Part shown: positions 40,014 through 49,859 of the stretch, piece after piece
Layout of the letters: each line of letters starts with the position of its first letter
Position numbering within the stretch: position 1 is the first letter of the stretch
Origin: JALOLG01 sp963722415
Lineage (GTDB): Bacteria > Actinomycetota > Acidimicrobiia > Acidimicrobiales > Ilumatobacteraceae
Direction: 5' to 3'
DNA: 64,000 nucleotides
Assembly: GCA_963722415.1 (NCBI GenBank)
Contig: CAVRNI010000057.1
Coordinates: forward strand, 310,001-374,000
Position numbers and translations under genes: made by a program
The notes under the pieces: model-generated
What the model was told of the DNA's origin: nothing
The model's input: the letters and a program-made list of their open reading frames with translations, nothing else
Databases searched by the model: none

Positions 40014-41417
40014 TCAGACGCGGACGTATTCGAAGTCGGCGGGCTGTTGGTGGATGCCGGTCGACGGTGGCGCGACCCAGCCGGCCATCTTCCCGGGCTC
40101 GCGCACGGCGGTCATCAGCGACTCGACGTGCGCCTTGTCGTCGTCCGTCGGCAGGAAGACATCGGGCGTCCACTCGGCGTCGGTGAGCAGGCGGCCGTCG
40201 GGGCTGACATGCCGACCGGCGAACGTCCCGACCGATCGGTTGAAGCCGACGTGCGGGAGCCGGAGCTCGCCACCGACGTCGGACAGCGTCCGGTTCCATC
40301 GATCGAGACCCTTCTGGCAGTCGACGATGTAGTCGTCACGAAGCGTCTCGTTGAGCGCCGCCAGCTCGGTGACCTCGCGTTCGCCGATCCCCCCGTCCGT
40401 CGCCTCCGGAACGGTACGCATCGCGTCGCGGAGCCGGTGATCGTCGTCGCGCGACTCCTCGCGGAACCGGCCCTTCAGACCGGCCGCGTAGTAGTTGGCG
40501 GCGTTGGTCGACGTCTCGGCACCGAACAGGTCGAGGGACACGCTGAAGTGGAAGTTCATGTAGCGCTGGAGCATGTCGACCGGCACTCCGCCGAAGCGGG
40601 CGATGTCGTCGGTGTCGTGCTCCTTCATCAGCTCCACGGTGCGTTGGACGACGCGGCCGATGCCCGTCGCGCCGACGAACATGTGGTGCGCCTCCTCCTT
40701 CAGCATGAAGTCACACGTGCGCGACAGCGGGTCGAAGCCGCTCTCCCGCAGCGACGCCAGTTGGTACTTGCCGTCGCGGTCGGTGAAGTAGGTGAAGAAG
40801 AAGAACGACAGCCAGTCGGGTGTCTGCTCGTTGAACGCGCCGAGGATGCGCGGGTTGTCGAGATCGCCCGAGTGACGCTCGAGCATCTCGTCGGCCTCGT
40901 CGCGGCCGTCGCGCCCGAAGTAGCGGTGCAGGAGGTACACCATCGCCCACAGGTGGCGGCCCTCCTCGACGTTGACCTGGAACAGGTTGCGCAGGTCGTA
41001 CAGGCTCGGCGCAGTGGTGCACAGGTGACGCTGCTGCTCGACCGAAGCCGGCTCGGTGTCGCCCTGGACGACGACGAGACGCCGCAGCTCCGAGCGGTAC
41101 TCGCCCGGCACTTCCTGCCACACCGGCTCGTCCTTGTGGTCACCGAACGCGATGCGGCGGTCGGCCTCCGGTTCGGCGAGGAAGATCCCCCAGCGGTAGT
41201 CGGGCATCTTCACGTGACCGAAGTTGGCCCACCCCTCCTGGCCGACCGAGATCGCCGTGCGGAGGTAGACCTCGTTGTCCTGGAACGCGACCGGCCCGAG
41301 CTGACGCCACCAGTCGAGGAACTTCGGCTGCCACGTCTCGAGTGCGCGCTGCAGACGACGATCGCCCGACAGGTCGACGTTGTTGGGGATCTTGGCGTCG
41401 ATCTCGACGGCGTGCAT
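40014..41417 (-). CDS. boxB: Benzoyl-CoA 2,3-epoxidase, oxygenase subunit BoxB
   Basis: Di-iron oxygenase that epoxidises benzoyl-CoA. It is 468 residues from ATG 41417 (MHAVEIDAKIPNNVDLSGD), with GAGGGAGGG upstream. Family segments are LETWQPKFLDWWRQLGP, VYLRTAISVGQEGWANFGHV and MPDYRWGIFLAE. The di-iron ligands are visible in VNVEEGRHLWAMVYLLHRYF and DFMLKEEAHHMFVGATGIG, and NFHFSVSLDLFGAETSTNAA follows. The length equals known BoxB. It lies two bases after the boxC stop is passed on the minus strand (boxC ends 41420), so the pair is tightly coupled. The electron-donating BoxA reductase is not in this window. Confidence 0.95.
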   Translation of the reverse strand: MHAVEIDAKIPNNVDLSGDRRLQRALETWQPKFLDWWRQLGPVAFQDNEVYLRTAISVGQEGWANFGHVKMPDYRWGIFLAEPEADRRIAFGDHKDEPVWQEVPGEYRSELRRLVVVQGDTEPASVEQQRHLCTTAPSLYDLRNLFQVNVEEGRHLWAMVYLLHRYFGRDGRDEADEMLERHSGDLDNPRILGAFNEQTPDWLSFFFFTYFTDRDGKYQLASLRESGFDPLSRTCDFMLKEEAHHMFVGATGIGRVVQRTVELMKEHDTDDIARFGGVPVDMLQRYMNFHFSVSLDLFGAETSTNAANYYAAGLKGRFREESRDDDHRLRDAMRTVPEATDGGIGEREVTELAALNETLRDDYIVDCQKGLDRWNRTLSDVGGELRLPHVGFNRSVGTFAGRHVSPDGRLLTDAEWTPDVFLPTDDDKAHVESLMTAVREPGKMAGWVAPPSTGIHQQPADFEYVRV

Positions 41418-41419
41418 GG

Positions 41420-43108
41420 TCACACCCTCCCTCGGTCGAATGTGGCGCGGGAGCCGGTGCCGTAGCGTCGCAACGCTCCGTCGGGGCCGACCGCGTTCGG
41501 TCGCTGGAAGATCCAGTTCTGCCACGCCGTCAAGCGCGAGAAGATCTTGGTCTCCATCGTCTCCGGGCCGACGAAGCGGTGGTTCGCCTCCATGCCCGTG
41601 AGCGCGTCGGGCGAGAAGCTGTTGCGCTCCTCGAGCACCAGCCGGATCTCGTCGTGCCAGTCGATGTCGTCGGGCGTGAACGTCACGAGCCCCGCCGCCG
41701 ACGCCTCGTCGGCGAGCAGCTCCTTGCCGGTGGTGGCCAGCGCCGCGTCCAGTGCGGCGTCGTCGCCGTAGAAGCGGGTCTGCAGGCGTGACAGCCCGTT
41801 CGACATCGGGTGCCGTCCGAGGCTCGCGTCGGACAGGCGCAACGCCGCGGGCGGAAGGTTCGTCAGATCGGGGTCGTCGCTGTCGCTCCAGGTGCCGTCG
41901 AGCATGTACGTGCGGTCCGCGGCCAGCACCAACTCGGCGAGCGTTCCGGCGAAGCAGCTGCCCGGCTCGACGAGCGTGATGATCGTGCGCGCCGAGAGGT
42001 CGAGGCGCTTCAACGTCCGGGTCCAGTACAGCGACACCTCGCGCACGAGCCAGTCGTCGGCACGATCGTCGGCGTGTGTCGCCAGCAGCGACTCGGCGCC
42101 GATCACGGCGTCGATGTCGCCGACGCTGTGAATCACCCATGTTCCGACCTCGGTCTCGTTGAACCGCAGGTGCAACATCGCGTCGTCGAGCTCGCGGGCG
42201 ACGGCGATGATCCAGGCGTCGCTGCCGGCCGCCACCAGCTCGTCCGGCGTAGTCGGCTGCGGTGTCGTCGGCGAGCGGACCGTGATGTGGGCGGCGCCGA
42301 GCTCGCGGTCGATCGACACGTCGACGTTGGGGTACGAGATCGTGTCGCCGTCGATCGAACGCTCCAGTGGGGCGAGTTCGATTCCGACGCCATCGCGCGG
42401 ACGATCCGACCCGTCGGCGCGAGCGGTGGCCCGTTCGGCGACGAGCTCGGTGAACGTGCTGCGCGGCGCGATGCAGTCGACGAGCTTCCAGTCGACCGCT
42501 TGGCGGCCCTTCACTCCCTCGGCGCGTGTGGCGAAGACGTCGGCGAGATCGCGCCGCACGTGGCGCTTGTCGACGACGCGTGTCAGGCCACCCGTGCCGG
42601 GCAGCACTGCCAGCAGCGGTATCTCCGGCAGCGAGACGGTGCTCGACCGGTCGTCGACGAGCACGATCTCGTCGCAGGCCAGCGCCAACTCGTAGCCGCC
42701 GCCGGCGGCCGTTCCGTTGACCGCCGCGATCCACACCTGTCCCGAATGGGCGGTGGCGTCTTCGATCGAGTTGCGGGTCTCGTTGGTGAACTTGCAGAAG
42801 TTGACCTTGTGGGCGTGCGTCGATCCCGCCAGCATCTGGATGTTGGCCCCCGAGCAGAACACCTTGTCGAGGCCGCTCGTGACGACCACGGCTCGCACCT
42901 CCGGGTGCTCGAAGCGCAGGCGCTGCACCGCGTCGTAGAGCTCGATGTCCACGCCGAGGTCGTACGAGTTGAGCTTGAGCTCGTAGTCACCACGCAGCCC
43001 ACCGTCCGGGTCGACCTGCATCGTGAGCGTGGCGATCGGTCCGTCGACGCCGAGCCGCCAGTGGCGGTACACGTCGGGGCTGGTCCGGAAGTCGATCAGT
43101 TCTGACAT
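41420..43108 (-). CDS. boxC: Benzoyl-CoA dihydrodiol lyase BoxC
   Basis: Crotonase-superfamily lyase that opens 2,3-epoxybenzoyl-CoA to 3,4-dehydroadipyl-CoA semialdehyde and formate. It is 563 residues from ATG 43108 (MSELIDFRTSPDVYRHW), the double-crotonase architecture of BoxC. The N-terminal crotonase half has VFCSGANIQMLAG and VNGTAAGGGYELALACDEI with LPEIPLLAVLPGTGGLTR. The C-terminal half has LVEPGSCFAGTLAELVLAAD, and the end is NWIFQRPNAVGPDGALRRYG. The frame is intact. It is the first gene of the minus-strand operon, divergent from the PaaX-like regulator across the operator at 43122-43156. Confidence 0.95.
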   Translation of the reverse strand: MSELIDFRTSPDVYRHWRLGVDGPIATLTMQVDPDGGLRGDYELKLNSYDLGVDIELYDAVQRLRFEHPEVRAVVVTSGLDKVFCSGANIQMLAGSTHAHKVNFCKFTNETRNSIEDATAHSGQVWIAAVNGTAAGGGYELALACDEIVLVDDRSSTVSLPEIPLLAVLPGTGGLTRVVDKRHVRRDLADVFATRAEGVKGRQAVDWKLVDCIAPRSTFTELVAERATARADGSDRPRDGVGIELAPLERSIDGDTISYPNVDVSIDRELGAAHITVRSPTTPQPTTPDELVAAGSDAWIIAVARELDDAMLHLRFNETEVGTWVIHSVGDIDAVIGAESLLATHADDRADDWLVREVSLYWTRTLKRLDLSARTIITLVEPGSCFAGTLAELVLAADRTYMLDGTWSDSDDPDLTNLPPAALRLSDASLGRHPMSNGLSRLQTRFYGDDAALDAALATTGKELLADEASAAGLVTFTPDDIDWHDEIRLVLEERNSFSPDALTGMEANHRFVGPETMETKIFSRLTAWQNWIFQRPNAVGPDGALRRYGTGSRATFDRGRV

Positions 43109-43121
43109 GCCACGGAACATT

Positions 43122-43156
43122 CTACAACTTTGACTGAATCCGTCAATGACTTGTAG
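43122..43156. promoter_or_regulatory. Candidate operator between boxC and the PaaX-like gene
   Basis: Imperfect palindrome: CTACAACTTTGAC on the left and GTCAATGACTTGTAG on the right, with TGAATCC between them. The outer CTACAA/TTGTAG and inner TTGAC/GTCAA halves are complementary. It lies 14 bases upstream of boxC ATG and 31 bases upstream of the regulator GTG, an AT-rich patch in GC-rich DNA, so it probably holds both promoters and the regulator site. Confidence 0.65.
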
Positions 43157-43186
43157 ATCGTCGGCGATCAGAGTACAAAGCAGGAC

Positions 43187-44019
43187 GTGACCACCACGGC
43201 ACCCGCGATTCGCGCGGGCACCAGCGCCAAGGCGCTCCTGTTGACGATCCTCGGCGAGCTCGTCCTGCCCCGCGACGGCGCGCGCCTGGACGCAATCGCT
43301 CGTCGACGGGCTGGCCACACTCGGCGTCGGCGAGCGCAACGCCCGCCAGGCGATCGCCCGTGTCGCTGACCAGGGGTTCATCGACAGCGAGCGCGTCGGC
43401 CGCCGGGCGCGGTGGTGCTTGACGGCGGAGGGACGTGAGCTGCTCACGGTCGGGACGGAACGGATCTATGGGTTCGGGAACGGCGGCGACGAATGGGACG
43501 AACACTGGCTGGTCGTGCTGTGCGCCGTCCCCGAGGACCAGCGCGCCAAACGTCACCACCTGCGCAGCCGGCTGGCGTTCGCCGGCTTCGGTTTCCTCAC
43601 ACCGACGGTCGCGATCAGCCCGCACTCCGACCGGGAGCACCTGGCCAACGCGGTCCTGCGCGACCTCGATCTCGTCGGCGCCAGCGCCGTGTTCCACGCC
43701 GAGGCCGGCAGCCTCACCCCGGCGCACGATCTGCTGCGCCGGGCGTGGGACCTCGACGGGCTCGCTCAGCGAGTACGAGACGTTCGTCGCCACGTTCGGC
43801 GGGCGGCGACCATCGACGGACGACGAGCGCTTCGCGGCGCTCGTCGAGCTCGTCCACCAGTGGCGACGGTTCCCGTTCGTCGACCCCGAGATCCCCGAGC
43901 GGCTGCTCCCGCGCCTCTGGCCGGGTCGTCGGGCGAAGCAGACGTTCGACGCCCGCCACGCCGACTGGGCTCCGCCGGCGAACGCGTTGTTCGACTCGTT
44001 CGAACGGGCGAACGCGTGA
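43187..44019 (+). CDS. PaaX-family transcriptional regulator (frame-disrupted)
   Basis: GntR-like winged-helix repressor of about 277 residues, the family that represses phenylacetate catabolism in response to phenylacetyl-CoA. The DNA-binding domain includes AKALLLTILGELVLPRDG and NARQAIARVADQGFIDSERV. The effector part includes WLVVLCAVPEDQRAKRHHLR and SRLAFAGFGFLTPTVAISPH, and the C-terminal part is RRFPFVDPEIPERLLP with LWPGRRAKQTFDARHADW. Breaks lie near 43285 and 43765. GTG 43187 is chosen. Its divergent position next to boxC suggests it senses benzoyl-CoA or a downstream CoA ester (inference). Confidence 0.85.
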
Positions 44020-44059
44020 CAACGGCGGCCTGATCGGGCCTGATTAGGGTCGGGCGCCG

Positions 44060-44431
44060 ATGCCCGATGACGTGCGCGCTGCCAACCAGGCGTTCTACGA
44101 CGCCCACGAGCAACGCGACATGGAGGCGATGCGCGCGGTGTGGGAGCACACCGACCGCGTGGTGTGCGTCCACCCCGGCTGGCCGATCCTGCGGACGTGG
44201 CGGGTGGTCGAGGAGTCGTGGCGGCGCATCCTCGAGGGACCCGGCCGCAACCAGTTCATCGTCACCAACGACGTCGTCGCGGTGCACGGCGACCTGGCGT
44301 GGGTCACCCTCGACGAGAACCTCGTCCAGGGCGCCTCGACCGGGACCGTGGCCGCGACCAACGTCTTCGCGCAGACGGACGACGGCTGGAAGATGATCCT
44401 CCACCACGGCTCCCCCGTGATGACCCGCTGA
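44060..44431 (+). CDS. NTF2-like/SnoaL-type protein
   Basis: Protein of 123 residues with the cone-shaped NTF2 fold pattern: VRAANQAFYDAHEQRDMEAM, then VCVHPGWPILRTWRVVEESW, then AWVTLDENLVQG and an end WKMILHHGSPV. Many such proteins are small isomerases, hydrolases or ligand binders; the substrate is unknown. The start is 40 bases after the PaaX-like stop, so cotranscription is possible. A family 2 hairpin lies 35 bases after the stop. Confidence 0.8.
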   Translation: MPDDVRAANQAFYDAHEQRDMEAMRAVWEHTDRVVCVHPGWPILRTWRVVEESWRRILEGPGRNQFIVTNDVVAVHGDLAWVTLDENLVQGASTGTVAATNVFAQTDDGWKMILHHGSPVMTR

Positions 44432-44466
44432 GCCGAACCGGGCCTGACCCACCCCTCCCCGAAACA

Positions 44467-44513
44467 TCTGGGCTGCTGGAACTTTCGGCAGTCGAAAGGA
44501 TCAGCAGCCCAGA
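44467..44513. terminator. Hairpin element, family 2, copy c, between convergent genes
   Basis: TCTGGGCTGCTG (44467-44478) pairs with CAGCAGCCCAGA (44502-44513), a perfect 12-bp stem, with an inner stem CTTTCG/CGAAAG closing the loop GCAGT. It sits between the NTF2-like stop (44431) and the methyltransferase stop (44528), the position expected of a bidirectional terminator. Confidence 0.8.
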
Positions 44514-44527
44514 ACAGTGCGGGCGGG

Positions 44528-46015
44528 TCAGTGGTCGGGCGAGCGGCGGCGGACGCTGGCGAGGATGATGCTCGTGTAGCCGTGCGATCGATGGGCGGAG
44601 AGGTCGTTGACCTCGAGCACGCCCGTGTCCCAGTCGAAGTCGGGCTCCAAGACCCGGCGGAGGTCCGCCTCGTCGACGGACGCGCTCGGGAACGTCTTGC
44701 CACCGACGACGTATCCGGTCGAGTGTCGCAGCGCAGCCGTCACGAACAGCCCACCCGGACGGACAAGGCCGGCGATGTTGCGCATGTAGGCCTCCCACGT
44801 CGCCATGTCGGCCGTGGCGGAGTCGGCGCAGTAGGCGCTGATCACCACTCCGTACGGAGGGCTGCCGCGCCCGCCCAGTGGATCGGCGAGGCGAGCGTCA
44901 CCGCCGAGCAACGCGGTGACCTTCGAGCGGACGACCGCTTCTCGATCTCGAACCTGGCCGTCGGTCGGACAGGTGACGCCCTCGCACTGGAGCGTGTAAC
45001 CGACGAACGGACCCCAGTCGTGCGCGTCGGGCGCGGCGGTCAACCATCGCTCGATCGCCTGCAAGTTCGCCGGTAGGTACTCGGCGAGGTGGATCTCCGA
45101 AGCGACGTCGGCCGCCAGGAACACATGGTGCAGGGTCGGTCCGACACCGAACAGCAGGACCGGCTGATCAGCCTCGACGGTCCGCAACGCATCGACGAAG
45201 AACGCGATCGTGGCCCGCTCGTCCGCCTCCACGATCCGGTAGTAGTCGGACAGGTATTCCTGTGGCACCCAGTCGGCGTCGAACGTCGCGTACGACACGC
45301 CGTTCGCGGTGGCCGATGCGCCGCGCCGGGCGACCCGGAGTGACCGCCCGTCGAGATAGGTGCGCGTCAGGCGAGCGAGGCCGTACTCGTAGCACGCGGC
45401 ACCGATGTTGGCGCCGCCGAGGAAGACGAGCGCGTCGGTCGAATCGACGGCGTCGCTGAGGAGCGCCGCCCCGAACGCGCCGGCGTAGTAGGGCGCTTCC
45501 TTGGCGACCTCGGTGACGACGTAACCGACTGCCGACGCGATCCGCACCGCGCGCTCGCTGGTCGATCGCAGTCGAGCGAGATCGAACAGTCCCTTCGACA
45601 GGGCATTGGTGCTCGTCCCCGTTTCCTCGAGCAAGCGCCAGTTGGCGATCAGGTTGATCCGCAACCCGGCCGCCCACAGCACGTACGTGGCAGCGAGGAA
45701 GGCGAGCACGACGGCCCGCGCCGCCCCGTCGAGCACGTGGGATGCGACCAGCACGACCCCGGCGGCGGCGGCGACGAGATCGAGCGCCCAGGTCGACACG
45801 GCCGTGGCGGCGACGGTGACCGCCCAACGCGTCGCAGCCGCGAACCGCCTGGGTGGTGGGTCGACCGAGCGTGCGCGGCCGCCACAGCGTCTGCCGTACG
45901 AAGAGCCGATCGTTCGGAGATTGTGCTGGTGACCTCGGACATCCTGGACCAGACCCACCACCAGCCATCCAGATAGGTCGAAAATGCCCGATCTCAACGT
46001 GGAAGCCGTCGCCAC
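44528..46015 (-). CDS. NNMT/PNMT/TEMT-family methyltransferase with N-terminal membrane region
   Basis: Protein of up to 495 residues. The C-terminal about 270 residues are a SAM methyltransferase of the nicotinamide/phenylethanolamine N-methyltransferase family: YATFDADWVPQEYLSDYYRI (family N-terminus), PVLLFGVGPTLHHVFLAADV with the SAM loop, and IHLAEYLPANLQAIERWLTA, then MRNIAGLVRPGGLFVTAALR. The N-terminal about 190 residues hold two or three hydrophobic segments (AAAAGVVLVASHVLDGAARA, VVLAFLAATYVLWAAGLRIN) and a further region ending ALVFLGGANIGAACYEYG. The start is uncertain. The combination suggests a membrane-bound N-methyltransferase; the substrate is unknown. Confidence 0.75.
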   Translation of the reverse strand: MATASTLRSGIFDLSGWLVVGLVQDVRGHQHNLRTIGSSYGRRCGGRARSVDPPPRRFAAATRWAVTVAATAVSTWALDLVAAAAGVVLVASHVLDGAARAVVLAFLAATYVLWAAGLRINLIANWRLLEETGTSTNALSKGLFDLARLRSTSERAVRIASAVGYVVTEVAKEAPYYAGAFGAALLSDAVDSTDALVFLGGANIGAACYEYGLARLTRTYLDGRSLRVARRGASATANGVSYATFDADWVPQEYLSDYYRIVEADERATIAFFVDALRTVEADQPVLLFGVGPTLHHVFLAADVASEIHLAEYLPANLQAIERWLTAAPDAHDWGPFVGYTLQCEGVTCPTDGQVRDREAVVRSKVTALLGGDARLADPLGGRGSPPYGVVISAYCADSATADMATWEAYMRNIAGLVRPGGLFVTAALRHSTGYVVGGKTFPSASVDEADLRRVLEPDFDWDTGVLEVNDLSAHRSHGYTSIILASVRRRSPDH

Positions 46016-46158
46016 CCGCCGAAACCCCGCCCGCGCTCCAATCCCCGGTCACGACACGCCACCCGACCGATCCGTCCGAGCCGATCGAGACCGCGATGCT
46101 CCGTTCCGGCCGCCTGTTGTGGAACGGCGCGACGCTCCCCCGAACCTGAGCGCTCGGA

Positions 46159-49100
46159 TCAGTCGTCGTCGAGCGGGTGGGCCAGGAGGTCGGCGCTGAG
46201 GGCGAGCGCGACGGCGATCGCCGCCGCCCGTTCGATCACGGCACTGAAGAAATGACCGGGTGCGACGCTGCCACCGATGGTCGGCGGATCGCCGAGCGAT
46301 CGGAGCAGCGCGCCGACCTCGTAGGGGACCGCGATCGGTTCGACGTCGGGCAGCGGGTCGGGGGTGCGCCAGATGTCGACCGGCTTGGCGCGCTTCGCCT
46401 GTTGCGGCCGGCGCTGGTTGGATCGCTTCCGTTTCGGTTGCGGTCGGTTCATCAGGTCGTCCTCGGCGAGCAGCTCTTCGGGTCGCAGCCCGAGCGCGAG
46501 GCGCAGTTGGTCGGTGTTGAGATCGGCGATCGAGCTCGAGCGGGGCAGCACGAGGTTGGCGATGTGGCGCTTGCCGGCCACGACCTCCTCGACACGTTCG
46601 TCGACGGTGCCGGGACACACGAGCCGGTGCGAGATCACGGTGCGGTGCTGGCCGATCCGCCACGCCCGGTCGCGGGCCTGGTCCTCGACGGCCGGGTTCC
46701 ACCAGCGGTCGTACAGCACGACGTGGTTGGCGGCGGTCAGGTTCAGCCCGGTGCCGCCCGCCTTCAACGACAGCACCAGCGCACCCGGGCCCTCGCCGTT
46801 CTGGAACTCGGTGACAGGCGGTCTCGGGCGCCTCTGGCGAGGCTGCCGTCGTAGCAGGCGATCGGGACGCCGGTGACCTCGGTGAGATGGTCGGCGAGGC
46901 GGCGGCCCCACGTCGCGAAGTGGGTGAACACGAGGATCCGCTCGCCGGCGGCGAAGACCGACTCGACGATCTCCTCGAGACGGGACAGCTTGCCGGAGCG
47001 ACCGGCGAGCGGCCGCCCGTCGTCGCGGTACGCGGCCGGGTGGTTGCAGATCTGCTTGAGGGCGGTGATGGCGGCGAGGATCGCTCCCTGTCTTGCGTTC
47101 GCCGACGCCGTCGGGATCGGCGACGTTGGCGACGAGCTCGTCGAGCACCGCCTGGTAGAGCCCGATCTGCTCGGCCGTCATCGTGCAGTGGTCGAGCTCG
47201 TCGATCTTGTCGGGAAGCTCGGCGGCGACCTCCGGCTCGCTCTTCGTCCGGCGGAACAGCAGGATGCCGTTCAACGCCCGGAGGGCGGCTTCGCCGTCGC
47301 CCGACATCTGGGCGATGAACGCCGGACGCGATCCCGACGAGGCCCGGGTTCGTGAAATCGAGGATCGCCCACAGATCGCCGAGCCCGTTCTCGATCGGCG
47401 TGCCGGTGAGCGCGAGGCGGGTCCGGGCGGGGATCCGCCGGAGCTGCTGGGCGGTCTCGCTCGCCGGGTTCTTGATCGCCTGCGCCTCGTCGAGCACGAT
47501 CCGTGCCCCACGTGACGGCGGCGAGTGCGTCGACGTCGCGAACCGCCGTGGCGTACGTGGTGATCACGACGTCGGCGCCGGCGATCTCGGCTTGCGAGCT
47601 GCAGCCGCCGATGATCGCGACGCGCCGTGGTGGACGACGACGCGCAGCCCGGGCACGAAGCGGGCGGCCTCGGCGGCCCAGTTGCCGACGACGGCCGCCG
47701 GAGCGATGACGAGCGCGGTGTGCTCCCCGGCCGTGCGGGCCAGCTGGGCGAGCACGGTCGGCGTCTTGCCGAGCCCCATGTCGAGGGCCAGGCAGCCGCC
47801 GAGCTCGGCCGCGTCGAGGAACCCGATCCACGCCAGCGCCTCGGCCTGGTACGTGCGCAGCTCGCCGACGAAGCCCTCCGGCTGGGTGACCGGCGACATC
47901 GACGCCGCGCTGGCGCGGCGGAGGATGTCGTTGGCCCAGCTGTTGCCCTGGACCGACGACGCCGCCACGCAGCCCGGACCCGTCGAGGCCGATGCTGTGG
48001 CGCAGGATCTCGGCGCCGGTGAGCTGCGTGATCGCCTCGCGCTCGGCGAGCGCGGCCGCCGCCTGTTCGAGGTCGACCCGATCGACCTCGACCCAGCGGC
48101 CGCGGGACTGCACGAGCGGGCGGGCCTGCCGTGCCAGTCGCGCCACGTCGGCGGCCGTGAGCTCGACGTCGTCGAACAGCACCGACCACGCCACGTTGCT
48201 GAGCTGGTGGGCACCGACCACCGAGTCCGCCGGCGTCTCGGCGAAGAGCCGGAGCGACGGGCTCGGCTTGCGCAGCGACAGCTTCGGCACCCGCACGTCG
48301 AACCCGACGGCCGCGAGGGTCGGACCGACGACGGTCATGAACTCCCACGCCTCGTCCTGGCTCAGCGCCACCTGTCCGCGGCGCCGCACCCCCGACCGGT
48401 TGAGGGCCGGGAACAGCCGGTCGAGGCGCGCCCACTCGCCTGCGATCGTGCCGCCCGCCGCGCTCGGCGCGCAGCGCGGCGTCGATCGGGACGAGCTCGC
48501 CCTTGGCGGACGGTGCGCTCACCGTCACGAGCCACACCCCGCCGGGACCCGGCGGGTCGAGCTGCACGACGAGCCGCGGCCGCGACGACGACGTGACCGT
48601 GCGCGTCCACTGGTCGAGCGTCCGCGACACGTTGGCCGCGAGCACGGCCGGGGCCGGAACGGTTGCGCCGTCCATCCGGGCGATGACGGCGTCGCCGAGG
48701 TCGGTCGGCCGAGTTCGCGCTCGGCGGCTGCGGCCGGCAGCTCCATGCGTTCGACGCTCTCGGTGACGATCGCTTCGACCACGGCGGTGATCACGGCGGT
48801 CGTCGTCGCCCGGCCGTCACCGCCGCCGATCGCGGCCACCGTCCCCGGCATCGCCGCCGCGAGCGCGACGATCGCCGGGCTGTCGACGAGCGCCGGCTGC
48901 CATCGCACCGCGACGTCGACCAGCCGGCCCTGCGGGCGTTGCGGCACGCGGAGGCTCGGCACGATCGAACCGCCGGCCGCCAGTCGAACTCCTTCGAGCG
49001 CGACGTGCCCGAGCCAGAGCACGCTGGCTCCGACGCCGTCACGGCCGTGGCCACCGCCGACGGCGACGAGCCAGCCGAGCGCATCCTTCACCGGGATCGC

Positions 49101-49605
49101 CAGCGCGTCGGCACGCATCCCGCCGGGCAGCGACGACGCTCGGATGGGTCTGCCAACCGAGCGGCGGCCCGCCGATCGCTTCCAAGCGGGCCGACAGCTC
49201 GGCGTTCGATTCCGGCGCGGTGCCCCGCCCCGCCGCCCAGACCACGACCTGACCGTCGGCCCACGACGCTTGGAGCTGCACCTCACCCGGCTCGAGGTCC
49301 TCGTCGTCGGCCTCGAGGTCGTCGTCGGGTCTCGGGCGGCGGTCTCGGGGGGCGGCGGACGCAGGATCGCGGCGGTCGCCCGGAGAGCTCTCGAGCGTGT
49401 CGGTGAGGTCGGCGACGACCAGGTCGCGCTCGTCGGCCGGGAGGTTGCGCACCGAGGCGAGGTCCTCCTCGGCGTCGATGATCAGGCGGTCGAGCACGAC
49501 GAGCGACGCTCGCTTGTCGGCGTGGAAGAGCGCCAGATCGTCGTCCGAGCTCCGGCCGTCGGTGATCGACCAGATCGCCGCTTCGAGTTGTGGTGTGTAG
49601 AGCAT
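46159..49605 (-). CDS. SNF2-family DNA/RNA helicase (heavily frame-disrupted)
   Basis: Swi2/Snf2 ATPase of about 1,140 residues starting ATG 49605 (MLYTPQLEAAIWSITDGR). After a long N-terminal region (bacterial SNF2 type), the helicase core shows ELRTYQAEALAWIGFLDAAE, CLALDMGLGKTPTVLAQLAR (motif I), ADVVITTYATAVRDVDAL (motif Ib area), VLDEAQAIKNPASETAQQLR (DEAQ box), LALTGTPIENGLGDLWAILD (motif III), LSLKAGGTGLNLTAANHVVL (motif V) and ARDRAWRIGQHRTVISHRLV (motif VI). More than ten single-base breaks occur across 46.8-49.3 kb, yet all motifs are intact in some frame. Probable role: chromatin-like remodelling or repair; unknown in detail. Confidence 0.85.
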
Positions 49606-49859
49606 CGATGTCCGTCCTGGGTCGTCGTCGCCTCGTCCTGTCGCCGCCGTCGTCACGGCCGCGCTGCTCGTCGTGCGGCGCGGCGAGCCGAGGCGGCGCC
49701 GCCCTGGGCGACCGCAGGCGTTGCCCAGGTCCCACGCCCTGCGAGGAGGATCCGTCTCACGTGGGCGGCTGCCACATGCTTCCGTGAGCCAGGGCGTCTT
49801 CGTTCCGCTGTTTCTCGTCGGTTCCCAGCTCGCGTACCCAACCGACTGCTCAGCGGCGG
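49606..49859. other. Intergenic region between SNF2 helicase and dienelactone hydrolase
   Basis: About 254 bases upstream of the SNF2 start and downstream of the hydrolase stop on the minus strand. Short open frames exist on both strands but none has family features. No hairpin of either repeat family is present. Presumably it holds the SNF2 promoter; nothing further is recognised. Confidence 0.5.

Noticed and set aside
38065..40332. 755-codon plus-strand frame across the benzoate-CoA ligase
   Set aside because: Antisense to an intact ANL ligase with all core motifs; the translation is Arg/Gly-rich and featureless.
41418..42734. In-frame 5' extension of boxB across boxC
   Set aside because: BoxB homologues begin at the MHAVEID start with a good ribosome-binding site; the extension is a wrong-frame reading of boxC.
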